A DNA stretch of 64,000 nt from Semisulcospira habei. Lineage: Eukaryota > Mollusca > Gastropoda > Semisulcospiridae. Under the pieces are notes generated by a model that was not told the DNA's origin, ran no database searches, and saw only the letters and a list, made by a program, of their open reading frames with translations. The stretch lies in NCBI GenBank assembly GCA_036245525.1, contig BTPG01000005.1, forward strand, positions 126,183,725-126,247,724. The letters run 5' to 3'. This document shows, piece by piece, positions 56,178-64,000 of the stretch (positions are counted from its first letter, which is position 1; every line of letters begins with the position of its first letter). The position numbers and the translations under genes are program-made.

Positions 56178-57145
56178 TCAAATCTTATTAAAAATATGGC
56201 ACTCTCTCAGAAAACTGAAGATCTTGTCCGGGGGCACATCCCGGAACAAAATCTTCAAGGAGTCTGCTGTGAAATGTTTATACCTTGTGTCGATTAGATC
56301 AGCACAAGACAGCAAGAAGTGTTGAACAGAGTACTGCTCTTCGCAGGCATAACACCATGGACGCTCCTCCTGTTTTAGTAAATAAGAGTGCGTAACATAC
56401 GTGTGCCCGATGTGGAGCCAAGCAAGGACAGTCTCCTCACGGCGGCTGCCGCAGCGATAAGGTAGACCGTCGGACAACTTAGGAAGGGCTTCATGCAGCT
56501 TGTTAGCTTCCTCTTTGTCCCACTCGGACTGCCACTCACGGGCTATGTACGCACTAACCACATGTCTAAAATCACTATAAACAGTCTGTGTGTCAGGGAC
56601 AGGGTCGTTGCGGGCATCGTTGGCAGCAGGATCTGCGATCCTGTTGCCTTCGATGCCCAAATGCCCTGGGACCCAAATAAAAATGATGTCATAATATTCC
56701 TTCATCAAGTCTGCATAGAGCCCTCTGATCTGCACCAGCAGTGAGTGGTCATTTCCTGTGCCCTGCAGGGCAAAAAGAGAGTCAGACAGAATCAGGAAGT
56801 TCCTTTGTCTAGATCGATAAGCATGCCTGAGTGCCAGCAGAACTGCCTGCAGTTCTGCACTAAATACAGATGAGTGGTCTGGGAGGCGGTGCTTAAATGG
56901 GCGTCTAGGATGGCGAGAGGACACTGCGCCGCAGCCACTCTCCCATCCTCAGACTTTGACCCATCCGTATAGATACGACAATAGCCAGGAAAAATTGAAA
57001 GCAGTTCATTGAGGCTCTGTTGGTAGATGGCTGGTGGAGTAGAGTCTTTCTTGTGGGCAGTCAAGTCCAGCAAGATGTCAGGAACTGGAAAGAGCCAGGG
57101 TGGAGTGATGTGTTGCAGGGATTCCGAAACTCTGTCCAGGTCCAA
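56178..57145 (-). pseudogene. LINE RNase H and zinc end (frameshifted)
   Basis: GYCRIYTDGSKSEDGRVAAA (first Asp) lies in one frame (57,145-56,792). A shift near 56,915 leads to VFSAELQAVLLALRHA (Glu), LILSDSLFALQ (Asp), FIWVPGHLGIEGNRIADPAAN (last Asp), then WCYACEEQYSVQHFLLSCAD, a C-x2-C-H-C motif, and a stop at 56,178. Confidence 0.85.
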
Positions 57146-57166
57146 TCCGGCCGCCTGCAGATGAGG

Positions 57167-58043
57167 TCAGACACGGAAAGAAAGTGGACGGACAGCTCCC
57201 GGATGGGTATCGTAAATCTCTGCAAACGATGGTTTAAAAACACAATCATAGGCAGGATTGTCTGGATGGGCTTTCAGTTTCAGAACGTAGCTGAGCATGA
57301 GGCGGATGTGGCGGAGCGTGAGAGAAGGCTCCCCTGCCTCAGCATACAGACTAGGAACTGGAGACATCCTGAAGGCCCCAAGATATATCCGCAGACCCTG
57401 ATGGTGAATTGTGTTCAGACGCTGTAGCACAGACTTGGAAGCTGAGCCATACACCACACAGCCGTAATCCAGTTTGGACCGAACAAGGGCCCGGTACAGT
57501 CGAAGTAAGACAGTACGGTCCGCACCCCAGTCAGTACGACCAACGACACGAAGAACGTCGAGAGCCTTCTGACAAGAGGTTCTGAGGTAATTAATATGGT
57601 TGCGGAAGGTAAGTCTTTTGTCAAAGATGACCCCCAGAAACTCTGCCTCCTCGGCCACCTTAATTGGTACTCCAGCAATGCTCAGGCTAGGTTCTGAAAT
57701 TTTTTTTGTCTGGTTAGTAAAATGCACACAAACTGTCTTGGACGGCGAGAACTGGAATCCATTGAGAGACACCCACCGCTGGATGCGATCAACGCACAGC
57801 TGCAAGCGCCTCTCAAGGGACGCAAGGCCTCGACCACGTGCGCACAAAGCAAAGTCGTCAACAAACAAAGAGCATTCAGAATCATCCTTGACGGCCTTTA
57901 CAATGTTATTAATTTTAATACTAAATAAAACAGGAGATAGAATGCTGCCCTGCGGGACACCCATCTCCTGTTCAAAGGAGTCGGAGAGGGTGGAGCCGAC
58001 ACGGACATGGAACGACCGGTTAGTCAAAAAATTGTGAATAAAA
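57167..58043 (-). pseudogene. LINE reverse transcriptase, C-terminal half
   Basis: The frame is open from FIHNFLTNRSFHVRVG and has GVPQGSILSPVLFSI and CSLFVDDFALCARG (FVDD for the usual YADD). FLGVIFDKRLTFRNHI and LYRALVRSKLDYGCVVYGSA are the thumb motifs. The frame shifts after AVRPLSFRV at ~57,170. Palm motifs A and earlier are missing. Confidence 0.88.
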
Positions 58044-58084
58044 ATGTATTTTTCATTAAAATGTATTTTTTTGAAAAATACTTA

Positions 58085-58290
58085 CCGATGGTATTACTTA
58101 AAGGTATTACTTAAAGGAAATGGTTTCTTAGCTAGTCTAATTTTAGCCCAAAATTGTTGTGTACGAGTATGGTCATGATGGCAGGTGAGGGGCGCCATAG
58201 CCTAGACGGAACCCGGGTAGCCTCCCTTCCGGTTCAACCACGCATGCGCCACACCACTCATACGCCAGTCAGTTTTCTTAGCGAATCAGC
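58085..58290. repeat. DIRS-5 left ITR
   Basis: It follows ACTTACCGATGGTATTACTT and includes TTTTAGCCCAAAATTGTTG and GAACCCGGGTAGCCTCCC. Its partner is beyond the window. ATTACTTAAAGG is directly duplicated at its start. Confidence 0.75.
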
Positions 58291-58319
58291 GGCAAGCGGG
58301 GCAGGTGGGAGGGACCTTC

Positions 58320-58410
58320 GAGTAATACCATCGGTAAGTATTTTTCAAAAAAATACATTTTATTGAAAAATACATTTGTTTTCTCAAAACACATTACCGA
58401 TGGTATTACT
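58320..58410. repeat. DIRS-5 internal complementary region
   Basis: ATACCATCGGTAAGTATTTT is the complement of the left outer end. AACACATTACCGATGGTATT should match the unseen right end. They join at ~58,372 (AATACATTTGTT). Confidence 0.82.
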
Positions 58411-58536
58411 TAAAGGAAGAATCCCGAGGAGGAGGCGGGTGCCGCTATAGCGCCCCCATCCCCTGCCATCCTGGCCGCTCGAGTCGGCCACCCTCCCGCA
58501 ACCTCCCTCTAATTTTAGCAAAGAGACTTACGGCGC

Positions 58537-59612
58537 CTAGGGCGCCGGGAGGGAGTGTTGCGCCGCCACGATGTCCCCCACCAGCGATAGGTTCTGGCGC
58601 TGGCTGGAGAGGCCCCTCAGGTAGAAGCGTGCGAAGGTGGTCTCCGCTCGCCAGCCCACGGCCGCGACAATGTCTTTGACCGCACAGTTCCGGTCGAATG
58701 CTAGGCTGGTGGCCATGGCTCTGATCTCGTGTGCCCTGATGCTCATGCGTTTGGCTGTATCCGGGGCAAGCTCCTGGTAGGCTGATCGTATCACCCACCG
58801 GAGCCAAGAGGATATCGTTTGGGCCGAGATGTCGTTTCTACCTGGGGACAGAGGAAGGAAAAGGCGGGTGCGTTCCCTGCGTATCGGCTTGGTCCGGCGC
58901 AGGTACACACGTAAGGCTCGCACCGGGTCCTGTTGTCTGGACTCCCGGGTGGAGCTTGGGTCTCGTAATGGATGAATGGTGACCAGTTGAGGGGCCGTCA
59001 AAGGCGATCTGGTCTTGGCTAGGAAGGCCGGGTCAGGAAGCAGCTGAACCGAGCCATCAGCCCGAAACTGTAAGCAGGCGGGGCGTTCTGAAAGTGCGTG
59101 CAGTTCGCTGACTCTGGAGGCTGACGCGAGGGCCAAAAGGAAGCAGGTCTTCCGAGTCACGTCCGGCAACCGCGCCAACTGGATCGGTTCGAAACGGGGC
59201 GAGTTGAGCCAAGTGAGTACCCAGGACAGGTCCCATCGTGGCACCAGGGATCGGCGGGCAGGACGTTGTAGACCGAAGTGGGCCATCAGGTCGGCTAGGT
59301 CCTTGCAGGAACCCGGGTCGGGCAGTCCCAAGTGTCTGTACGTGTCGGCAATCATGGCCAGGTAGCCCCGGATGGTGATCGGTGCTAACTGCTGGTCGCT
59401 GAAAAGCCAGATGAAGAAATCCGCCAACTGGGGAGTTGTCAAGCCGATGGGGTGAAGGTGTCTGTCGTCACACCAGGCGCAGAGGACTCTCCACTTGCCT
59501 TCGTAGACTCGTCTGGTCGAGGCTCGACGAGCTGTAGCGATCGCTTCCACTGCCGCACCTGAGAAGCCTCTAGCTGCGAGGGCTTGCCGGACAACCTCCA
59601 GGCGTGGAGGAG
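58537..59612 (-). CDS. DIRS-5 tyrosine recombinase
   Basis: The frame is open from well upstream. The homologous part begins LEVVRQALAARGFSGAAVEA, then RRVYEGKWRVLCAWC and GYLAMIADTYRHLGLPDPG. Catalytic residues: Arg in SASRVSELHALS, His and Arg in HEIRAMATSLAF, Trp in VGWRAETTF, Tyr in FARFYLRGL, 27 residues before the stop. These enzymes cut and join DNA through the Tyr to insert the circular DIRS intermediate. The N-terminal ~60 codons overlap the end of the RT-RNase H frame in another register. No start codon can be assigned; translation may depend on frameshift or reinitiation. Confidence 0.88.
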
Positions 59613-61253
59613 ACGCTCGGGGCACGGGTGGAACAGCTGCTGCCGTGGTTGCTTGAGCATCGTCCGCGGTGTGGGGAGCGGTAGCGGGGGAGCCGTGGCA
59701 AGGTTCAGGAGGTCGGTTGTCCATGACTTGGTCCAGCAAAATGGCGCCACCAGGAACAGGATCGTGTTGCACCCTCTGAGCTTGAGTAGGACCTTGGGGA
59801 CTAGTACGGTGGGCGGGTAGGCGTAGGCGACCAGGCCGTCCCAAGAGATGGATAGAGCGTCGACTGCCCAGGCCAGAGGGTCTGGAATGGGTGAAACGAA
59901 GAGGGGAAGCTGTCGATTCCACCTCGTGGCGAAGAGGTCGATCATGGGAGCCTCCCAGGTGGCGGCGATCAGTCGAAAGATGTCGGGTCGCAGCGCCCAC
60001 TCTGTATGGAGCAGTTGACCGCGTCGGGAGAGGGAGTCGGCCAGCACATTCAGATGACCCGGAATGTGACGTGCGCGAAGAGAGATGTCCCGATCCTCGC
60101 ACCAGCGGAGCACCTGGTAGAGTAGTATGCAAAGGGATGGAGAGCGGGTCCCGCCTTGCTTCTGGATGTACGAGACGACCGTGGAGTTGTCCGAGAGAAC
60201 CAACAGTTCCTGATGTCGGATGCGGTGCTCCCAGGCCAGGAGAGCTTGCCATACTGCCTTCAGTTCTAACCAGTTGATGTGTTTGGACAGCGATTCCAGA
60301 GGCCACAGGCCGGAGGCAGTCTCGAACGACGGAAGGAGGTGAGCTCCCCAACCTGCGAGGCTTGCGTCGACGCAGAGCGAGAGAGTGGGCGGCGGTGAGG
60401 ACAGCGGCACTCCCGTCGCGAGCCAGGAAGGATCCGCCCAGCGCAGCAGGTGGGGACGGAGCATGGCAGGTACTGGAATCGGGGCCTCGAGGTCGGACGA
60501 CGACGGTCGCCAGTGAAGGAGGAGATGCAGTTGCAGAGGGCGGGAGTAGAGACGTCCTAGCGGTAGCAGGTCCGCAGCAGCGCTGATCAGACCCAACAGC
60601 TGAAGCCACTGCCTGGCTGGAAGCGTCGTCAACTGGGACACCTGCCGAGCTAGAGTCGCCAACTTCTGGATGCGCTTCTCCGGCAGTCTGACGGTATTGT
60701 GGTCGGTGAGGAACTCCATACCGAGGTGAATAAAATGGCGTGCGGGAATGAGGTCGGACTTGCCAAGGTTGACCAGGAAGCCCAGGTTCTCGAGAAGTTG
60801 AAGCAGAGCATCTCGGTCTTCCCTCAGGGAGCGCTCGTCCTGGTTCCTCAAAAGTAGGTCGTCCAAGTAGTTCGACGTAGGGCTCGTGGAACTTCGACGG
60901 GCTCTGGCTACCACTGCGTCCATGAGGCGAGTGAAGACCCAGGGGCTGAGGTTGAGGCCGAAGGGGAGCGCGCGGAACTGATAGACGATCCCCTCGAAGG
61001 CAAAGCGTAGGTAACGTCTGGAAGCAGGATGCATGGGTACGTGCAGGTAAGCATCTGAGAGGTCCAGGCTGACCGCAAAGTCCATCGGCTGTACCGCTGA
61101 GCGAAGGGCCCGCGCAGTCTCCATGCGGAAGGCCGGAGCGACGATGAATTTGTTCAGCGCCGAGAGGTCTATGACGGGGCGCCACTTGCCGCCCGGCTTG
61201 GGCACCACAAAGAGCCGACTGTAGAAGGCTGGGGAGTCGTGCCGGACCACCAC
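59439..61253 (-). CDS. DIRS-5 reverse transcriptase-RNase H
   Basis: This is a 604-codon open frame. RT: FVVPKPGGKWRPVIDLSALN (residues ~15-34), the SLDLSDAYL Asp pair (64, 67), LPFGLNLSPWVFTR, YLDD at 129-132, and LGMEFLTDHNTVRLP near 178-191. RNase H: D296 (CVDASLAGWG), E330 (NWLELKA), D355 (LSDNST), D406 (LADSLS). The connection segment with DLFATRWNRQLPLF and YAYPPTVLVPKVL follows, and an end (HAWRLSGKPSQLEASQVRQW) that overlaps the recombinase frame. It copies the DIRS RNA into DNA. The true start lies upstream of the first Met. Confidence 0.88.
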   Translation of the reverse strand: MVVRHDSPAFYSRLFVVPKPGGKWRPVIDLSALNKFIVAPAFRMETARALRSAVQPMDFAVSLDLSDAYLHVPMHPASRRYLRFAFEGIVYQFRALPFGLNLSPWVFTRLMDAVVARARRSSTSPTSNYLDDLLLRNQDERSLREDRDALLQLLENLGFLVNLGKSDLIPARHFIHLGMEFLTDHNTVRLPEKRIQKLATLARQVSQLTTLPARQWLQLLGLISAAADLLPLGRLYSRPLQLHLLLHWRPSSSDLEAPIPVPAMLRPHLLRWADPSWLATGVPLSSPPPTLSLCVDASLAGWGAHLLPSFETASGLWPLESLSKHINWLELKAVWQALLAWEHRIRHQELLVLSDNSTVVSYIQKQGGTRSPSLCILLYQVLRWCEDRDISLRARHIPGHLNVLADSLSRRGQLLHTEWALRPDIFRLIAATWEAPMIDLFATRWNRQLPLFVSPIPDPLAWAVDALSISWDGLVAYAYPPTVLVPKVLLKLRGCNTILFLVAPFCWTKSWTTDLLNLATAPPLPLPTPRTMLKQPRQQLFHPCPERLLHAWRLSGKPSQLEASQVRQWKRSLQLVEPRPDESTKASGESSAPGVTTDTFTPSA

Positions 61254-61653
61254 CTCCGTGGCGGACTTCTGAAGCAGGGAGGAAACTTCGCCGCGGAGAG
61301 CTTCGGCTCTGAGCTGGTCTGAAGGAACTAACTGTAGTCCACACCGGGCTCCGGCGCACGGGAGGTGGGGACCGGAAGGAGATCAGTAGTCCCTGAGTAA
61401 TGGTAGAGAGAATCCACGGGTCGTCCGGAAACAGCGAGCGCCAGGCGTCGCTGTGAAGCGCCAGCCTCCCGCCGACCGGAACTCCGGACGAGGTCGGCGG
61501 GGGCCGGAGGGGGAGAAAGTCAGTGCGCCCGGCCCCGCCCGGGGCGCCGGGCAGGTCTGGGCCAGGTGCGGGCAGGGAGGGATGGGGGAGGCTCGGTACT
61601 GGGGAAAGGGCGGGCGCGAGGAAAGGCTGGAGCTCTGGGGGGAAGGCGACCAC
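61254..61653 (-). CDS. DIRS-5 pre-RT segment in a third frame
   Basis: VPVGGRLALHSDAWRSLFPD and DPWILSTITQGLLISFRSPP correspond to the stretch fused directly ahead of RT in elements 1 and 4. Here the frame overlaps the gag end and must change once more (near 61,300) to enter RT. The change is unexplained: mutation, sequencing error or frameshifting. Confidence 0.55.
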
Positions 61654-63797
61654 CTCTGGTGAACGGGCGGGGGTGGGTCTAGCAGTCCGCAGGGAGCGAC
61701 CCGGAGCCTTGCGGTTGGTCGAAAGGAAGTTGGAGCTGGGCGGTTGGGCCAGGCGTCCTTGTTAGCTTCCTTTACAGCGAGCCAGGTGGGGCCGAACAGT
61801 AAGTCACCGCCGAGGGGCGCCTGCCGAAGCTGAGTCTTCACATCCAGCGGAATGGGACAGGAACGGAGAATCGCATCTCGACGCAGTAAGTCGCAGTTAG
61901 AGGCGGCTGCCATGGAGTTGACCACGACATGATATACAGCGCGGTTCCCCGAAACTGCTAGGGCGAGCAGGTCTCCCAGCAGAGGCGAAATTGACGGATG
62001 CCAGGAGTCCTCTACACGTCGGACGATGGCTTGCGTGACCAAATCTAGAAATCCCGCTGCTGCCAGGGTGTTCCTAATGAGTGTCGCGGTCTGTTCTACC
62101 CCGGGGAGGAGAGACTGACGTAAGGAAGTCCCAGAGAACGCCACTGCCGCGGGGTCCGCTGTCGGTAGAGGGCAGGAAAAGTGTTGTGTATGGCCCGCAT
62201 ACCATGACTGCCGGAAGGCGATGTCTATACCTGTCGGCCACTTGGAGTCTGAGAAGAATCCTGTACCGCATGCCCCTTGCGCAAGATGAGCAGAAAACGC
62301 ATCACGTAACTCCCGGAAACCCGGCGGCTGGGGGAGAGACTTGAATCGCTTGGCCTGTCGTTCCGCGTCCACAAAGGCGGACGCTTTTCTTTTAAGAACT
62401 GGAGAGGGAGGGCAGTCTTCTGCAGGGAGGCAAGCCGCGATAAGCCGTGCCGCTTCATCAAGGGCCCGCAGTGTCTCTAACCTATGTCCAATGGCAGCCG
62501 GCGGGAATTCCTCGTCACCACCCGAGGGATTGGACGGGGCGGGGCTGGCCACCTGTAGTAGTGCCGACATCGATTCCTCGGGGTTCAGACTAAGGGTGTC
62601 CTCTTCTGCCGGAACTGAGTGGGGAATCGGGTCCACTCCCAAACGAGGAGGAAGACTCCCGTCACTGGGGCGGGTAACGGTCGTAGCTGGTGGAGGAGAT
62701 CTTCTCACTGGTGCGTGGCGCCGCCAGTGTCTGCTAGATGAACGGTCCCGTGAAGCACTCGACGCTGAGCGGGAAGCCCGAACTCCTGACCTACGACGGT
62801 GTCGCGTGCGACGAGCGGCACTCCGCCGAGAGGAGCTTGAACGGGAACGGGGGCGGCGATGCGGGGACCGGGAACGTCTGAAATGGCGCGAAGCTGATCG
62901 CAAAGCAGAGTCATGCCTGTACTGAGTCCGCGAATGTCGGCTGGATTCCGACCGGTAGTAATCGGTCCTCGGGCGAGTAGACCTGTCGCTCGAGCGTGAA
63001 CGATGTCTAACAGCTGAGGTTCGCTCGGACTGAAGACGGGGAGTAACTCGCACCGCAGCAGAGCGGAGGCGACTACTTCGTACCCGAGAGCGGGAGCGCG
63101 TCCGGCGAGAAGACTTGTCGGAACTTGACGCCCGGACGGAAGGAGCTGGGTGGGGCGCTGGCGTTCCGCGCTGGTCCCTAGCGGAGAACAGGGTAGCGGA
63201 AGCAGCAGGACGAATCTGTGGCGAGAGCTTGTCAGCTACCTGGAGATCCGTATTAGTCAGGCCCGCAACCAGAGCGGGTGTAGGAGCCTGTATCAGTTCG
63301 TTATCAGTTGCCTGTAGAGGCGTTGCTACCGGGTAGAGACCACTCGACTGGACTGTGGTGGCTACCGGAGTCTTGTTTAGAGGCCTAGCCCGAGGCGCTC
63401 TAGGATCCTTGACCGTACAGAGACCACTCGACTGGACTGTGGTGGCTGCCGGTACTAGAGCACGTGCACGCGACCGAAGCCGCTGGTTCGTCTGCTCAGA
63501 CACTCGGTCAGGGCCACTCGACTGGACTGTGGCGCGTACCGGTGTGGGATCGTTCTTCCGTGCTTGCGTAGGTTTCTTGCGGCCGTAGAAACTCCACAGC
63601 TGGGTCCATTGTTCCTCCAGCCACGGGGCGCAGACCGAGCACGGACGCGTGGAGGTACAACCGGAACAGGGCAGGCAAACCAGGTGTTCGTCACTCGGCC
63701 ACTGGAATAGCCCACATCGAGTGCATGTTCGGACTTGCCAACTGCAAAACATAATGTACAATGAAATGCGAGCGAGCGTGCCCCCGTGGGCCCGCAC
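61383..63797 (-). CDS. DIRS-5 gag-like protein (804 codons)
   Basis: The N-terminus holds a zinc-binding module: Cys 25, 28, 41, 44, 47, 53, 56 and His 38 (CTRCGLFQWPSDEH, CLPCSGCTSTRPCSVC). A long Ser/Arg-rich middle (about 230-370: RSRSSSSRRSAARRTRHRR) could bind RNA. The C-terminal domain (ALDEAARLIAACLPAEDCPP, KSLPQPPGFRELRDAFSAHL, VKTQLRQAPLGGDLLFGPTW) is conserved in elements 1 and 2. The first Met is uncertain: element 2 has its ATG where this copy reads TGG, and MFCSW just upstream is the nearest alternative. Naming it gag rests on position and composition. Confidence 0.75.
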   Translation of the reverse strand: MRAHGGTLARISLYIMFCSWQVRTCTRCGLFQWPSDEHLVCLPCSGCTSTRPCSVCAPWLEEQWTQLWSFYGRKKPTQARKNDPTPVRATVQSSGPDRVSEQTNQRLRSRARALVPAATTVQSSGLCTVKDPRAPRARPLNKTPVATTVQSSGLYPVATPLQATDNELIQAPTPALVAGLTNTDLQVADKLSPQIRPAASATLFSARDQRGTPAPHPAPSVRASSSDKSSRRTRSRSRVRSSRLRSAAVRVTPRLQSERTSAVRHRSRSSDRSTRPRTDYYRSESSRHSRTQYRHDSALRSASRHFRRSRSPHRRPRSRSSSSRRSAARRTRHRRRSGVRASRSASSASRDRSSSRHWRRHAPVRRSPPPATTVTRPSDGSLPPRLGVDPIPHSVPAEEDTLSLNPEESMSALLQVASPAPSNPSGGDEEFPPAAIGHRLETLRALDEAARLIAACLPAEDCPPSPVLKRKASAFVDAERQAKRFKSLPQPPGFRELRDAFSAHLAQGACGTGFFSDSKWPTGIDIAFRQSWYAGHTQHFSCPLPTADPAAVAFSGTSLRQSLLPGVEQTATLIRNTLAAAGFLDLVTQAIVRRVEDSWHPSISPLLGDLLALAVSGNRAVYHVVVNSMAAASNCDLLRRDAILRSCPIPLDVKTQLRQAPLGGDLLFGPTWLAVKEANKDAWPNRPAPTSFRPTARLRVAPCGLLDPPPPVHQRWSPSPQSSSLSSRPPFPQYRASPIPPCPHLAQTCPAPRAGPGALTFSPSGPRRPRPEFRSAGGWRFTATPGARCFRTTRGFSLPLLRDY

Positions 63798-64000
63798 CGA
63801 ATCCGCGTGAACGAACGAAGCGTACCGTGTAAGCCTACGCCCGGCGCTCCACCACTACCCTTGAGCGCCTGACGTAGGCCAAGGCAGAGATATTACCTTG
63901 CCATCCGAAGAAGTGAGGCACCAACCCGGTTGAAGACCCACCAGAAAGTCTAGCACGCAGACACGGCCCGGCGTCGGACGGCGACCACGTAACGCTGATG
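63798..64000. other. DIRS-5 leader region, cut by the window edge
   Basis: This is non-coding sequence upstream of gag. On the minus strand a donor-like AAGGTAATA lies near 63,890 and an acceptor-like TATGTTTTGCAG near 63,740, possible splice signals of a leader intron. Confidence 0.45.

Larger units (their letters stand above)
55955..58043 (-). mobile_element. LINE (jockey/I-type with RNase H), 3' part
   Basis: On the minus strand RT (58,043-57,167) is followed by RNase H and a Cys/His end (56,950-56,178), a short 3' UTR and a (TAAC)n-type tail (TTAGTTAGTTAGTTA on the plus strand). An RNase H after RT and a microsatellite tail fit I/Nimb-like LINEs. The 5' end stops exactly where DIRS element 5 begins, in mid-frame. 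Confidence 0.85.
58044..64000 (-). mobile_element. DIRS-type element 5 (best preserved, right end outside window)
   Basis: The left end ATGTATTTTTCATTAAAATG leads to the ITR (~58,085-58,290), the conserved GGCAAGCGGGGCAGG motif, the ICR (58,320-58,410) and then, right to left, gag-like (63.8-61.4 kb), RT-RNase H (61.25-59.44) and recombinase (59.6-58.5). All catalytic residues I could check are present. A frame change between the gag/pre-RT part and RT near 61,260-61,330 may be a mutation or an expression signal. Confidence 0.88.

Noticed and set aside
54948..58050. Further upstream exons of the TPR gene
   Set aside because: No segment with NACHT-type motifs and proper splice borders was found. 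The DNA is repeat, DIRS end and LINE.
58537..61653. A single 1,038-residue DIRS protein
   Set aside because: Only the two ends of this frame are meaningful (pre-RT segment and recombinase). The middle is a shadow of the RT-RNase H frame.

Overview
The window comes from a eukaryote. Two multi-exon genes with good GT-AG introns are visible, and the rest is mostly mobile DNA. An invertebrate, possibly a mollusc, fits best: DIRS retrotransposons, a jockey/I-type LINE with an RNase H domain, a tRNA-derived SINE head, and SEA-domain and NACHT/TPR genes. No marker fixes the species, and nothing looks bacterial.

Layout. (1) 1-5,811: five 3' exons of a plus-strand gene for a SEA-domain, single-pass membrane protein. 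Two inverted copies of a ~0.78 kb repeat lie at 1-797 and 4,205-4,985. (2) 5,812-16,653: intergenic DNA crowded with short hairpin elements. (3) 16,654-54,941: nine 3' exons of a minus-strand gene for a TPR protein (nephrocystin-3/TTC41-like) with an acidic tail. All nine exons are phase-compatible and open. Its introns hold a decayed uncharacterised ORF family (18.3-21.9 kb), a full-length DIRS element (25.2-32.0 kb), a hAT-like deletion derivative (33.3-34.1 kb), and a chain of three DIRS elements joined end to end (36.2-52.0 kb). (4) 55,714-64,000: a DIRS end broken by a LINE, which abuts a fifth DIRS element running off the window.

The DIRS elements (gag-like, RT-RNase H, tyrosine recombinase) have inverted terminal repeats plus an internal complementary region equal to the two outer ends fused. 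Element 5 has the best reading frames. Elements 1, 2 and 4 carry frameshifts, stops or lost catalytic residues. Element 3 has lost RT and consists of duplicated gag segments.

The second striking feature is a set of miniature elements, mostly 60-240 bp, bounded by TTAA with C-rich inverted ends and a near-perfect hairpin core. Neighbouring copies share a single TTAA and form chains, and sequence variants occur as paired changes in both hairpin arms. The two host genes converge and show no sign of a shared pathway. The reading frames were checked by eye; names are family-level inferences.
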